Positions 1 through 8,222 of a stretch of 64,000 bases of DNA are shown in pieces; the first letter of the stretch is position 1; the number at the start of each line of letters is the position of its first letter. This DNA is from an uncultured Bacteroidales bacterium. GTDB taxonomy: Bacteria; Bacteroidota; Bacteroidia; Bacteroidales; UBA932. The position numbers were made by a program, and so were the translations under genes. Where the stretch lies: NCBI GenBank assembly GCA_900318565.1, contig ONLD01000016.1, positions 1-64,000 of the forward strand, written 5' to 3'. The notes beneath the pieces are model-generated. The model did not search any database. It was not told where the DNA came from and saw only the letters and a program-made list of their open reading frames with translations.

Positions 1-92
1 GCCAGGTATTGCTACCCGCGCTGCCCCTCGACTTGCATGTGTTAAGCCTGCCGCTAGCGTTCATCCTGAGCCAGGATCAAACTCTTCTTTGT
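1..92 (-). rRNA. rrs: 16S ribosomal RNA, 5' end only
   Basis: Read on the minus strand, this stretch carries the near-universal 16S start (AGAGTTTGATCCTGGCTCAG) followed by a Bacteroidales-type continuation with AACGCTAGCGGCAGGC and ACACATGCAAGTCG. Only the first ~90 nt lie in the window; the rest runs off the left edge. The exact mature 5' end is approximate. It marks the start of an rRNA operon transcribed leftward. Confidence 0.97.
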
Positions 93-226
93 ATATTCTT
101 ATATCTCTTAGCTCGATCCCTGACTGCTTAATTCCTAAAAGAATTAACGCTCTCGTTGTTCTTGGTACTTGCTTGTACTTATCTTTTCAATATTATCAAT
201 GAACTTCGCTTCTGAGAAGCGGGATG

Positions 227-257
227 CAAAGGTAGTAAGTTTTCTGTAAACCACAAA
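227..257 (-). promoter_or_regulatory. rRNA operon promoter
   Basis: On the minus strand there is a perfect Bacteroidota promoter: -33 TTTG (254-257), 19 bp, then -7 TACCTTTG (227-234). It points at the 16S gene about 135 bp downstream. A small palindrome (CGCTTCTGAGAAGCG) follows directly in the leader and may be part of leader RNA folding or processing. Confidence 0.8.
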
Positions 258-288
258 TTTTTTTTTAATTTTTTTCAAAAAAAGCACA

Positions 289-296
289 TATCTTTG
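289..296 (+). promoter_or_regulatory. -7 promoter box next to a start codon
   Basis: TATCTTTG fits the -7 consensus TAnnTTTG and ends 7 nt before the ATG at 304, leaving almost no untranslated leader. The expected -33 position lies in a T-rich tract with no clear TTTG. Confidence 0.5.
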
Positions 297-303
297 TGGC
301 GAG

Positions 304-1023
304 ATGAAAAAACTAAGTGCAATTTCAACCTTTATAATGCTCTGCACCGCGGCCCTGGCGGGTAATCCTCTGAAAATAAGCGGCACCGCCAACCTCGAAA
401 GCGCCTATCTTTGGAGAGGAGAAAAAGTCTGCGAAATCAATTTCAACCCCATCCTGGAGGCATCCATAGGAGGTTTTACGGCCCAGGCATTCGCTTACCT
501 GCCCTTCGACGGGAGCTACAAGGAAATCGACCTGGACCTCTCCTATACCCTGGGTCCCGTGTCGCTGCACGTTGCAGACTATTTCTGCCGCTTCGCCGAT
601 TTTCCCGCCGAGGAAAACTACTTTAATTATAATAAAGCCACCACCAACCATCTGATAGAAGGCATAATCTGCTACGCGCCCAAGTCCGTCCCCATTGAAG
701 CAAACTGGTTCACCTTTTTCTACGGCGACTGGCTACCCGGGGCCGACGGAAGCCGCGGCAAGCCGGCATTCTCGTCCTACCTCGAACTCAAGGCGCACCA
801 CGACTTCGCCGAATGGGGACGCGGCTCGCTGATACTCGGCTCTTCCATCCTGAAAGGCCCCTACACCTCCTACACTAAGGATTTCGCGGTAATCCACTGC
901 GAGCTCAGATACGGCAAGACGCTCGAACTGGAACACGTAAGATTCCCGCTGAGCGTCTCGTTTCTCGTCAATCCCTACGCGAGAAGGGCGTTTATGAATG
1001 CCTCGGTGGGCGTCAGCTTCTGA
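304..1023 (+). CDS. secreted beta-barrel-like protein of unknown function
   Basis: This 239-residue protein starts with a signal peptide (residues 1-19, MKK then a hydrophobic core ending near ALA-G). The rest alternates aromatic and polar residues in short strands and ends in a terminal Phe (GVSF), as many outer-membrane beta-barrels do. An early segment (SAYLWRG) resembles the first strand of small Bacteroidota outer-membrane proteins of unknown role. No catalytic motif is seen. The gene is alone on the plus strand, starts almost on its own -7 box, and its end overlaps the convergent flippase gene by 11 bp. Outer-membrane location is inference. Confidence 0.7.
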   Translation: MKKLSAISTFIMLCTAALAGNPLKISGTANLESAYLWRGEKVCEINFNPILEASIGGFTAQAFAYLPFDGSYKEIDLDLSYTLGPVSLHVADYFCRFADFPAEENYFNYNKATTNHLIEGIICYAPKSVPIEANWFTFFYGDWLPGADGSRGKPAFSSYLELKAHHDFAEWGRGSLILGSSILKGPYTSYTKDFAVIHCELRYGKTLELEHVRFPLSVSFLVNPYARRAFMNASVGVSF

Positions 1024-2482
1024 CCCTCCGCACCTCTTTATAAGCAAGGCCGGCGTAGCCTGCAAGCAGGATGGTGCCGCCAAGCATCTGCACCCAGGGC
1101 GTGAGGCTGCCGCCGCACCAACCGGGAAGCGACAGCGCGACGAAAATCACGCCGGCAAGCAGCACGAAACGGATGATGGCCCGCCAGTCGTAGGGGACGC
1201 GCATCTTCCCGCGGCCAATCAGCGCGCTGAGCACCATCGCTGTGCCATAGCCGGCAAATCCGCCCCAGGCGCAGGCCCAGTAGCCTATACGCGGCACGAA
1301 AATCACGTTGACAGCTATCATCACTGCGGCGCCGATGGCGCTGATGACAGCCCCCCACCAGGTCTGGTCGGAAAGCTTGTACCAGAACGACAGGTTGAAG
1401 TACACCCCCATAAACACCTCCGCCATCATCACCACGGGCACCACTCCGAGTCCTTCCCAGTAGCCAGGCTGGATAAGGTGGCGCAGCAGCGGCATATACA
1501 CCAGTACCGCGAGGTAGGCAAGCAGCGTGAAGATGATAAAATACTTCATTCCGTCCGCAAGCGTCTCGGGGCTGTCCTTGCTGCGGCTGCCGTTGAACAC
1601 AATCGGCTCGTAGGCATAGCGGAAGGCCTGCGTCAGCAAGGCTATTATCATCGCTATCTTCACGCAGGCGCCGTATATCCCAAGCTGCACCCTGCCTTCA
1701 TCTCCCGGCATCAGGTAGGGGAAGAGTATTTTGTCCGCCACCTGATTGAGAATGCCGACGAGACTGAGAAGCAGCAGGGGCCAGGTGTAGCGGAGGAGCC
1801 GCCCCGCAAGGGCCCGGTCGAAGGGCACACCTATGCCGCGCATCTCAGGGATGAAGCCCAGCATCACAAGCGAAGTGCAGATGAGGTTGGCGAAGAAAAT
1901 CAGGCCCACGCCATAATCGAAGCGTATGAACATCTGCTCAAGGGCGGGATGCGCACCGAAAAGCAAAGGCATCACCAGAAATATGAACAGATTGAGCAGG
2001 ACGTTGGGGATTATGAACGCGAACTTGAGCGCCATAAACTTAAGCGGCCGGCGGTCCAGCCTGAGTTTGGAGAACATAATGGCCTGGAACGCATCCATAG
2101 CCACGATTATGGCCATACAGCCCACGTATTCGGGATGCTCGGAGTAGCCCATCGCGCCCGAAATCGGATGCAGAAACAGCATCACCAGCAACAGGAACAG
2201 CAGCCCCACGCCCCCCACGAGCTTCAGGACGGTGCCATACACGCTCCGCGGGTCCTCACCGTCTTTGTTGGAGAAGCGGAAGAGCGTGGTCTCCATCCCG
2301 AAGGTAAGCAGAGCAAGAAGCAGGGCCGTATAGGCATATAGATTGGTCACTATGCCGTAGCCGCCGCTTGACGCCGCTATCTTATATGTATATACCGGCA
2401 CGAGCAGATAATTGAGAAACCTGCCCACGATGCTGCTCAGCCCGTAAATGGCCGTATCCTTAGCCAGAGACTTGATATTCAT
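1013..2482 (-). CDS. polysaccharide (O-antigen) flippase, MATE/MVF superfamily
   Basis: This 489-residue integral membrane protein has about 12-14 hydrophobic segments across its length. The N-terminus (KSLAKDTAIYGLSSIVGRFLN, then a Val-Pro-Val-Tyr turn) is the usual start of Bacteroidota Wzx-like polysaccharide biosynthesis proteins, which flip lipid-linked oligosaccharides over the inner membrane. It lies 3 bp after a GH20 gene in the same direction and is the last gene of a three-gene unit. No glycosyltransferases lie beside it, so its substrate is unknown. Its 3' end overlaps the convergent plus-strand gene. Confidence 0.88.
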   Translation of the reverse strand: MNIKSLAKDTAIYGLSSIVGRFLNYLLVPVYTYKIAASSGGYGIVTNLYAYTALLLALLTFGMETTLFRFSNKDGEDPRSVYGTVLKLVGGVGLLFLLLVMLFLHPISGAMGYSEHPEYVGCMAIIVAMDAFQAIMFSKLRLDRRPLKFMALKFAFIIPNVLLNLFIFLVMPLLFGAHPALEQMFIRFDYGVGLIFFANLICTSLVMLGFIPEMRGIGVPFDRALAGRLLRYTWPLLLLSLVGILNQVADKILFPYLMPGDEGRVQLGIYGACVKIAMIIALLTQAFRYAYEPIVFNGSRSKDSPETLADGMKYFIIFTLLAYLAVLVYMPLLRHLIQPGYWEGLGVVPVVMMAEVFMGVYFNLSFWYKLSDQTWWGAVISAIGAAVMIAVNVIFVPRIGYWACAWGGFAGYGTAMVLSALIGRGKMRVPYDWRAIIRFVLLAGVIFVALSLPGWCGGSLTPWVQMLGGTILLAGYAGLAYKEVRRVRS

Positions 2483-2485
2483 CCT

Positions 2486-4120
2486 TTACTTGTCCAGTTT
2501 TCGGTAATTCACCCCCATCTTATCGAGCAGGGGCAGTTGGTAGCTCTCCAGGCTGCGGCGGAAACGTTCAGGGTCCTTGACCGACGGCTGGCACCAGGCG
2601 TCCTCGGACAGGGCCAGAACGCGCGGGAAGAGCATATATTCGAGGTGTTCGGGAGTAGCGATATACTCGGTCCACAGGTTGCACTGCATACCGAGGATAT
2701 GGCCGCGGGCCTCTTCGGGGATTTCCGCGAGGGGGTCGAAGCCGTAGAGCTTCTCAAGCGTCACCGCGGCGTCCCCGACGGTCTCGGGGGTCGCCCAGTT
2801 GTGGGTGATGCTGAAAGGCTCGTGCTCAAGATCCGAAGACTGTATGTAGTCCAGATAGCAGTAAGTCGTAGGAGCCATAATCACGTCGTAGCCCATACCG
2901 GCTGCCTTGATGCCGCCCTTGGTGCCGCGCCAGCTCATAACTGTAGCTCCAGGCGCGAGCTCGCCTTCGAGAATCTCGTCCCAGCCTATGATTTTCTTGC
3001 CCTTGGAGGCAAGGAATTTCTGCATACGCGCTGTCACGTAGTTCTGCAGGCGGGCCTCCGCGCTCACGCCGTCGGAATCCTTCAGCCCGAGCTCGCGAAT
3101 CTTGGCCTGGCACTGCGGGTCGGCCTTCCACTCATCACGGGGACATTCGTCGCCGCCGATGTGGATGTACTCGCCCGGGAAAAGGTCGGCGACCTCGCCA
3201 AGCACGTCTTCCAGGAAGCGCATAGTCTTTTCGTTGCCGACGTTGAGCACCTGCTTCGAAACGCCCCAGACGGTCCATACCTCATAAGGCTGGGGCTTGC
3301 TCCCCTTGCAGCCCAGCTCGGGATAGGACGCGAGCGCGGCCTGCATATGGCCGGGGAGGTCTATTTCAGGCACTATCGTGATACCGCGGGCAGCCGCGTA
3401 TTCTATGACGTCCCGGATCTGGTCCTTAGTGTAGAACCCGCCGTAGCGTATGCCGTCGTTGCTTTTCCAGTCGCCGCGCACCATCGTGCCGTTGCGCCAG
3501 GCACCGACCTCGGTGAGACGGGGATACTTGTCTATCTGTATTCTCCAGCCCTGGTCTTCGGAGAGGTGCCAGTGGAGGCGGTTGAGCTTATAGACGGACA
3601 TCACGTCCAGCACCTTCTTCACCTCCTCGACGCTGAAGAAATGCCTGCAGCAGTCGAGCATCAGGCCGCGGTAGCCGAACCTCGGCGCATCGGAAATTTC
3701 GCAGCAGGGAAGCTTGCACTGCGCACCGGAAGCGACAGGAAGCATCTGGCGAATGGTCTGCAGCGCATAGAAGAAGCCGCCAAAGCCGCTTGCGCGCACC
3801 TCTGCGTCTTTCCGTCCGATGCGGACAGAATAAGCCTCAGGGGCCATCGAAGCATCCACGACAAAGGCCACACCTTTCCCCTCTCCCACCGTGCAGGTCC
3901 GGCCGCACAGGCGCGAAAGCTCCTCCGCAAAACCGCGCACGGCTCCGGCACTGGCGGAATCCATCGCCGGGTCGCAGTTAAAATTGATTCCACGCACGTC
4001 AAGGGAGCCGCCCTTCATCTCCACGCTCTGCGGGGCCGGGACGACGTGCAGTTCAGGAATATCCTTGGCACATCCGCAAAGCATTGCCAGGAAAGCGGCG
4101 GCAAAAAGCGTTTTCTTCAT
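2486..4120 (-). CDS. beta-N-acetylhexosaminidase, GH20, lipoprotein
   Basis: A 544-residue GH20 enzyme that removes terminal GlcNAc/GalNAc from glycans. It has a lipoprotein signal (LAMLCGC), an N-terminal GH20b domain (about 25-150) and a TIM barrel from about 150 (FGYRGLMLDCCRHF). The catalytic pair of GH20 substrate-assisted catalysis is D324-E325 in IGGDEC. LHWHLSEDQGWR and WDEILEG are further family motifs. The lipobox suggests a surface or periplasmic anchored enzyme. It follows its paralog at 4125-5801 by 4 bp and precedes the flippase by 3 bp, so the three are probably co-transcribed. Confidence 0.95.
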   Translation of the reverse strand: MKKTLFAAAFLAMLCGCAKDIPELHVVPAPQSVEMKGGSLDVRGINFNCDPAMDSASAGAVRGFAEELSRLCGRTCTVGEGKGVAFVVDASMAPEAYSVRIGRKDAEVRASGFGGFFYALQTIRQMLPVASGAQCKLPCCEISDAPRFGYRGLMLDCCRHFFSVEEVKKVLDVMSVYKLNRLHWHLSEDQGWRIQIDKYPRLTEVGAWRNGTMVRGDWKSNDGIRYGGFYTKDQIRDVIEYAAARGITIVPEIDLPGHMQAALASYPELGCKGSKPQPYEVWTVWGVSKQVLNVGNEKTMRFLEDVLGEVADLFPGEYIHIGGDECPRDEWKADPQCQAKIRELGLKDSDGVSAEARLQNYVTARMQKFLASKGKKIIGWDEILEGELAPGATVMSWRGTKGGIKAAGMGYDVIMAPTTYCYLDYIQSSDLEHEPFSITHNWATPETVGDAAVTLEKLYGFDPLAEIPEEARGHILGMQCNLWTEYIATPEHLEYMLFPRVLALSEDAWCQPSVKDPERFRRSLESYQLPLLDKMGVNYRKLDK

Positions 4121-4124
4121 ACTG

Positions 4125-5801
4125 TTACCTGAGTTCGTCCGGAGTGCGGAAGTTGTAGCCGAGGAGCTTGAGGAGGGGAAGTTCCTTGCTCTCGAGGCTC
4201 CTCAGGAAACGGTCGTAGTCTTTGTTTTCAGGCTGGCACCACTGCACCTCCGAAAGGGCCATCAGGCGCGGCAGGAGCATATATTCAAGGTACTCGTTGG
4301 TGCCGATGAATTCAGTCCAGAGGTTGCCCTGCACTCCGAGGATATGGTGGCGGTCGCTCTCGGGGAAGTCGGTATAAGGCTCATAGCCATAAAGCTTGGG
4401 CATCGTCACAGCCCTCTCGGGCTTCATAGTGATGCAGTAGGGCTCTGACTCCAGGTCGGTGGACTGGCAGTGGTCGAGGTAGCAATAAATGTTGGGAGAC
4501 ATAATCACGTCGAAGCCCTGTGCCGCTGCCTTGATGCCGCCCTTGGTGCCGCGCCAGCTCATAACTGTAGCGCCGGGCGCAAGTTCGCCTTCGAGAATCT
4601 CGTCCCAGCCTATGATCTTCTTGCCCTTGGTGGCAAGGAATTTCTGCATACGGGCTGTCACGTAGTTCTGCAGGCGGTCTTCGGCGCTGGCCTTCTCGTC
4701 GCTGACAAGGCCGAGCTCCTTGATCTTGGCCTGGCAGTCGGGGTCGGTCTTCCACTCGTCCTTAGGGCACTCATCGCCGCCGATGTTGAAATACTCGCCG
4801 GGGAAGAGGTCCGCCACTTCGTCGCACACGTCTTCAAGGAACTTCATAGTGCTCTCCTTGCCTACATTCAACACCTGCTTGGACACGCCCCAGTAGGTGC
4901 GCACCTTGTAGGGCTGGGGCTCGCTGCCTGCGCATCCCAGCTCGGGATATGAGGCAAGCGCTGCGACCATATGGCCGGGCATATCCACCTCGGGAATGAT
5001 CGTGATGCCGAGGGCCTGCGCATAAGCCACGACGTCGCGGATCTGGTCCTTGGTGTAGAAACCGCCGTGGCGGGTGCCGTCACTGCTGTTAAGGTCGCGC
5101 TTTATGATAGTATAGTCGCGGAAAGCGCCTATCTCGGTCAGTTTCGGGTACTTGTCTATCTCGATGCGCCAGCCCTGGTCTTCGGTCAGGTGCCAGTGCA
5201 GGCGGTTGAGCTTGTACATAGACATCACGTCAAGCACCTTCTTCACTTCCTCGACGCTGAAGAAATGCCTGCAGCAGTCGAGCAGAAGGCCGCGGTATCC
5301 GAACCTCGGAGCGTCTTCTATTTCGCAGCAGGGCAGGAACCACTTCGATTTGGTGTCTTGGACACTGCCATAGACCGACACCGGGAGCATCTGCTTGATG
5401 GTCTGGATGGCATAGAAGAATCCGTTGTAGTCGGAGGCGCGCACGATGGCAGCCTTCTTGTCGATGCTCAACTTGTAGCCTTCGGAGACCACGGACGGAT
5501 CTTTGATGAAATAAAGGCCCCTGACGGTTCCGCTCTCCACGGCCTTGGCAAGCCCTATAGGGCTGGCAACGTCGGAGGTACGGCCGGTGACGAGCGAAAG
5601 CCTGTCGGCAAACTGGCGCACGGCCTTGAGGGTGCGGGCGTCCACGGTCGGGTCGCAATTGATGCCGACGCCCTTCACCTTGAAGCTGCCCTTGGTTATT
5701 TCCATCTTCTGGGGCACGGGGACGATTTCAGGGGTTGCGGGCCTGGCCGCCCAGGACAGGGCCGGTACAAGCAATGCTAATGCGAGAACAATTTTTTTCA
5801 T
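4125..5801 (-). CDS. beta-N-acetylhexosaminidase, GH20, secreted
   Basis: A 558-residue GH20 enzyme, paralogous to the next gene along its full length, with long stretches nearly identical around the barrel (FGYRGLLLDCCRHF, HWHLTEDQGWR, WDEILEGELAPG). The catalytic pair is D343-E344 in IGGDEC. The signal peptide (1-18, ending SWA-A) lacks a lipobox Cys, unlike the downstream copy, so one copy is probably soluble and one lipid-anchored. First gene of the GH20-GH20-flippase unit, driven by the promoter at 5830-5860. Likely acts on host or bacterial aminosugar glycans; the exact substrate is not visible. Confidence 0.95.
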   Translation of the reverse strand: MKKIVLALALLVPALSWAARPATPEIVPVPQKMEITKGSFKVKGVGINCDPTVDARTLKAVRQFADRLSLVTGRTSDVASPIGLAKAVESGTVRGLYFIKDPSVVSEGYKLSIDKKAAIVRASDYNGFFYAIQTIKQMLPVSVYGSVQDTKSKWFLPCCEIEDAPRFGYRGLLLDCCRHFFSVEEVKKVLDVMSMYKLNRLHWHLTEDQGWRIEIDKYPKLTEIGAFRDYTIIKRDLNSSDGTRHGGFYTKDQIRDVVAYAQALGITIIPEVDMPGHMVAALASYPELGCAGSEPQPYKVRTYWGVSKQVLNVGKESTMKFLEDVCDEVADLFPGEYFNIGGDECPKDEWKTDPDCQAKIKELGLVSDEKASAEDRLQNYVTARMQKFLATKGKKIIGWDEILEGELAPGATVMSWRGTKGGIKAAAQGFDVIMSPNIYCYLDHCQSTDLESEPYCITMKPERAVTMPKLYGYEPYTDFPESDRHHILGVQGNLWTEFIGTNEYLEYMLLPRLMALSEVQWCQPENKDYDRFLRSLESKELPLLKLLGYNFRTPDELR

Positions 5802-5829
5802 ATCTCAAGGTTTGAATATCCAAAACATA

Positions 5830-5860
5830 CAAATATAATAAAAAAGTGGGCAGGCACAAA
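5830..5860 (-). promoter_or_regulatory. promoter of the GH20 operon
   Basis: On the minus strand: -33 TTTG (5857-5860), 19 bp, -7 TATATTTG (5830-5837), a consensus Bacteroidota promoter. It gives a leader of roughly 20-25 nt before the ATG at 5801. It overlaps the T-run of the terminator that ends the upstream gene. Confidence 0.75.
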
Positions 5861-5889
5861 AAAGACGGCCCCGGAAACCGGGACCGCCA
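5858..5889 (-). terminator. intrinsic terminator after sdhC
   Basis: On the minus strand an 11-bp stem with two G-U pairs (GGCGGTCCCGG, loop TTT, CCGGGGCCGTC) is followed by six T. It lies 20 bp after the sdhC stop and separates sdhC from the GH20 operon. Confidence 0.85.
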
Positions 5890-5909
5890 AAAATATAAGC
5901 AAATGAAAA

Positions 5910-6641
5910 TTAGCAGCAGATAAGGCCGTTTGCCTGCAGGAAGGCGTTGACGGCTGCGGCGGCGAACAGGAAGATGATGAGGATGGCGACGATCACGCCG
6001 ATGACCTTCACTCTCTTGAACCAGGTCTTGCCGTTCCAGCCGACGGTCTGGAACATACTCCAGAAGCCGTGGGTAAGGTGCAGGAAAATGGCTGCAAACC
6101 AAATCAAGTATCCAAGCAGAATCCACCACTTGCCGAAGGTCGCGTTGAGAAGCAGATAGGGGTTGTTCTCAAAATTGCCGATGCCGAACATCTCCGGCAG
6201 CTGCATCTTGGCCCAGAAGTGGGAAAGGTGGAAAAACAGGATGCCGAGGATGACGATTCCGAGCACGAACATATTCCTGGCGGACCAGGAGTCTGCAGCA
6301 GCCTTGCTGCTGACTTCGTAGCGCTTGACGCCGCCGCGGGCCTTGATGTTCTGGTAGGTGAGCCAGCATCCGTAACCGATATGCACAAGGATACCAAGTG
6401 CAAGAATGGGAACCATTATGTCGATTATGGGAAGAGACATAAAGTCGCAGCCGAGCTTGAAAAGGCCGTCCCCTTCGGAGAATAAGACATCGTCGTTGGC
6501 GACCACACCATATTTGCCGGTAAATGAATCAATTACGGAGAAGAAGTTGATAGTACCGTGAAGCAGCAGGAAAATAATCAGAAAAGCACCGCTCACCGCC
6601 TGGATGAACTTCTTGCCAATGGATGAATTGAAAATAAACAT
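5910..6641 (-). CDS. sdhC: succinate dehydrogenase/fumarate reductase cytochrome b subunit
   Basis: A 243-residue membrane protein with five predicted helices, the size and layout of the single-subunit, two-heme cytochrome b (SdhC/FrdC) of Bacteroidota. Candidate heme-ligand histidines sit in LLHGTINFF, LVHIGYGCW, HLSHFWAKM and LHLTHGFWS. It would pass electrons between menaquinone and the flavoprotein/iron-sulfur subunits for fumarate respiration. The start at 6641 (MFIFNSSIGKKF) is preferred over the longer frame because a -7 box lies between them. The usual partners sdhA and sdhB do not follow: a terminator and glycosidases come next. Confidence 0.9.
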   Translation of the reverse strand: MFIFNSSIGKKFIQAVSGAFLIIFLLLHGTINFFSVIDSFTGKYGVVANDDVLFSEGDGLFKLGCDFMSLPIIDIMVPILALGILVHIGYGCWLTYQNIKARGGVKRYEVSSKAAADSWSARNMFVLGIVILGILFFHLSHFWAKMQLPEMFGIGNFENNPYLLLNATFGKWWILLGYLIWFAAIFLHLTHGFWSMFQTVGWNGKTWFKRVKVIGVIVAILIIFLFAAAAVNAFLQANGLICC

Positions 6642-6663
6642 AGGTTTTACTAAAAATCGACTG

Positions 6664-6694
6664 CAAATATAACCCGAATCTTGCAAAAGTCCAA
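6664..6694 (-). promoter_or_regulatory. promoter of sdhC
   Basis: On the minus strand: -33 TTGG (6691-6694), 19 bp, -7 TATATTTG (6664-6671). It starts directly after the stop codon of the upstream gene (6695) and gives a leader of about 15 nt, which supports the sdhC start at 6641. Confidence 0.7.
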
Positions 6695-8215
6695 TTATCT
6701 AACGAAGGTTTTTCGGAAATAGACGGCCCGCCCCGTATCGGTCAAGCCTTCCGCACAAAGCGTATATCTCTCTCCGGCCCTGAGCCCGTCCACATCCACG
6801 CTGAAGGACCCGTCTTTCCCGACGCTTACGAGCGGATTCCAGTACAGGGTCTCCGTCCCCCTGTGGACCTGGGGCAGGGAGCATCCTTCGAAGCTGTAGA
6901 TGCGCACGTTGTCGTCGAACAGCACGCCGGGCATATCGCCCTTGAAAGTGACGAGGTTGACGACTCCGTCGAACACGCTCTCCCCGAGGACATAGCGGCA
7001 GGGGTACACTTCCACGACCTTGACTATCGCCGGATCGTACTTCTCGACAAGGCTCTGGTCGAGCACCGGCACCCCGTCTATCATCACCACGGTATCGCCC
7101 CAGCGGGGCTGGGCATCCGCCACGCTCGTTTGCATCAGGGTGTAGATGCGCGGCTTGCCATCCCTGCGGCGCAGCTTGACCTGCGGAATGATTTCCACGA
7201 ACACCTCTTCCATAGTCGGGAAACGGGTGTAATCGTCGAGCACGTAGGAAATGCACTCGTGCGTAAGGAAGAAATGCTCGCGGCGCATAGGAAGGGAGAC
7301 GGCGAGAGTGTCTGTTGCAGCCCCTGTCTTCATAGCAGCGCTCCTGCGTACGAGGTCCGCCTCCTGGCTGCGGCAGATGCGCAGGCGCTCCAGCCCGTCC
7401 ACGGAAGGGCCGGCGAAGGGATTCTCGATTTCCATATGGCATATGCTTCCTTCCTTCAGGCCGGAGAGCTGGCACACCAGGTCCCTGCTGCCGAAAATGT
7501 TTTCGGTATCGAAGCAGAACGAGCCGTCCTTACCGGCAAGGGCCGAATAGCAGTCGGTCTTGGCTCCGGGCACGGCTATGATGCCCGTCAGGTCGCCGTC
7601 AGCATCGCCGACAATGCGCGCACGGAGCTGCTCGCCGCTGCTCTCTTCGGACGCCGGGCCGGGGATGAATCCTGCAATCGAATGGCGGGAAGCGGGTTCA
7701 AGGGAGTCCTCACGGTAGAGAGACACGCTCAGAGTCACCGGCCTGCCGGAATCGTTGCCGAGCCTCAGCGACTGCCCCTCCACGCCGCCCGAGATGCCGT
7801 AGCCCGCCTGCATCGCAGCGGCTTCGGACGAGGGTACGGAATCCACCACCTCAACCCCGTCCTTCACGCGCGCGGTGGAAAGGGTGTTGTACACATTCAG
7901 CACGGGTCCCGACGAAGCATCGGCCTCGGAAGGGTCCGTATAAGCTACCAGGCGGTACTTTCCGGTAGGCGTGCCGAAAGGAACTGTCAGGCTCCCGCCG
8001 CCACGCCCCGAGCGCACGTCCACGCGGGTACGCGCGGCCACGGATTCGGTGGAAATCAGCTCAATATATGCGACCGCAGGGCCGGGTGCGCAAAACACGG
8101 AGCACCAGATGCGGTCTCCCGCCACGTATGCCCCTTTGTCCGTGGACACATAGACCTGCGCACCAAGGGCCGCGGAGGTGCTGACAAGCAGCAAAAAAAC
8201 TATCAATCGTTTCAT
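6695..8215 (-). CDS. secreted MG2-like protein with a TonB plug-like segment
   Basis: A 506-residue protein with a signal peptide (1-18). Residues 19-110 (YVSTDKGAYVAGDRIW, later GKYRLVAYTD) resemble the MG2/bacterial macroglobulin fold seen in Bacteroidota surface proteins. Around residues 355-415, MIDGVPVLDQ and VVNLVTFKGD look like the plug domain of TonB-dependent receptors, but no barrel follows. It is the last gene of an operon with the TonB receptor and a DUF4249 lipoprotein, 7 bp after the latter. An extracellular accessory role in the receptor complex is inference; nothing shows an enzyme activity. Confidence 0.65.
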   Translation of the reverse strand: MKRLIVFLLLVSTSAALGAQVYVSTDKGAYVAGDRIWCSVFCAPGPAVAYIELISTESVAARTRVDVRSGRGGGSLTVPFGTPTGKYRLVAYTDPSEADASSGPVLNVYNTLSTARVKDGVEVVDSVPSSEAAAMQAGYGISGGVEGQSLRLGNDSGRPVTLSVSLYREDSLEPASRHSIAGFIPGPASEESSGEQLRARIVGDADGDLTGIIAVPGAKTDCYSALAGKDGSFCFDTENIFGSRDLVCQLSGLKEGSICHMEIENPFAGPSVDGLERLRICRSQEADLVRRSAAMKTGAATDTLAVSLPMRREHFFLTHECISYVLDDYTRFPTMEEVFVEIIPQVKLRRRDGKPRIYTLMQTSVADAQPRWGDTVVMIDGVPVLDQSLVEKYDPAIVKVVEVYPCRYVLGESVFDGVVNLVTFKGDMPGVLFDDNVRIYSFEGCSLPQVHRGTETLYWNPLVSVGKDGSFSVDVDGLRAGERYTLCAEGLTDTGRAVYFRKTFVR

Positions 8216-8222
8216 ACGCCAA

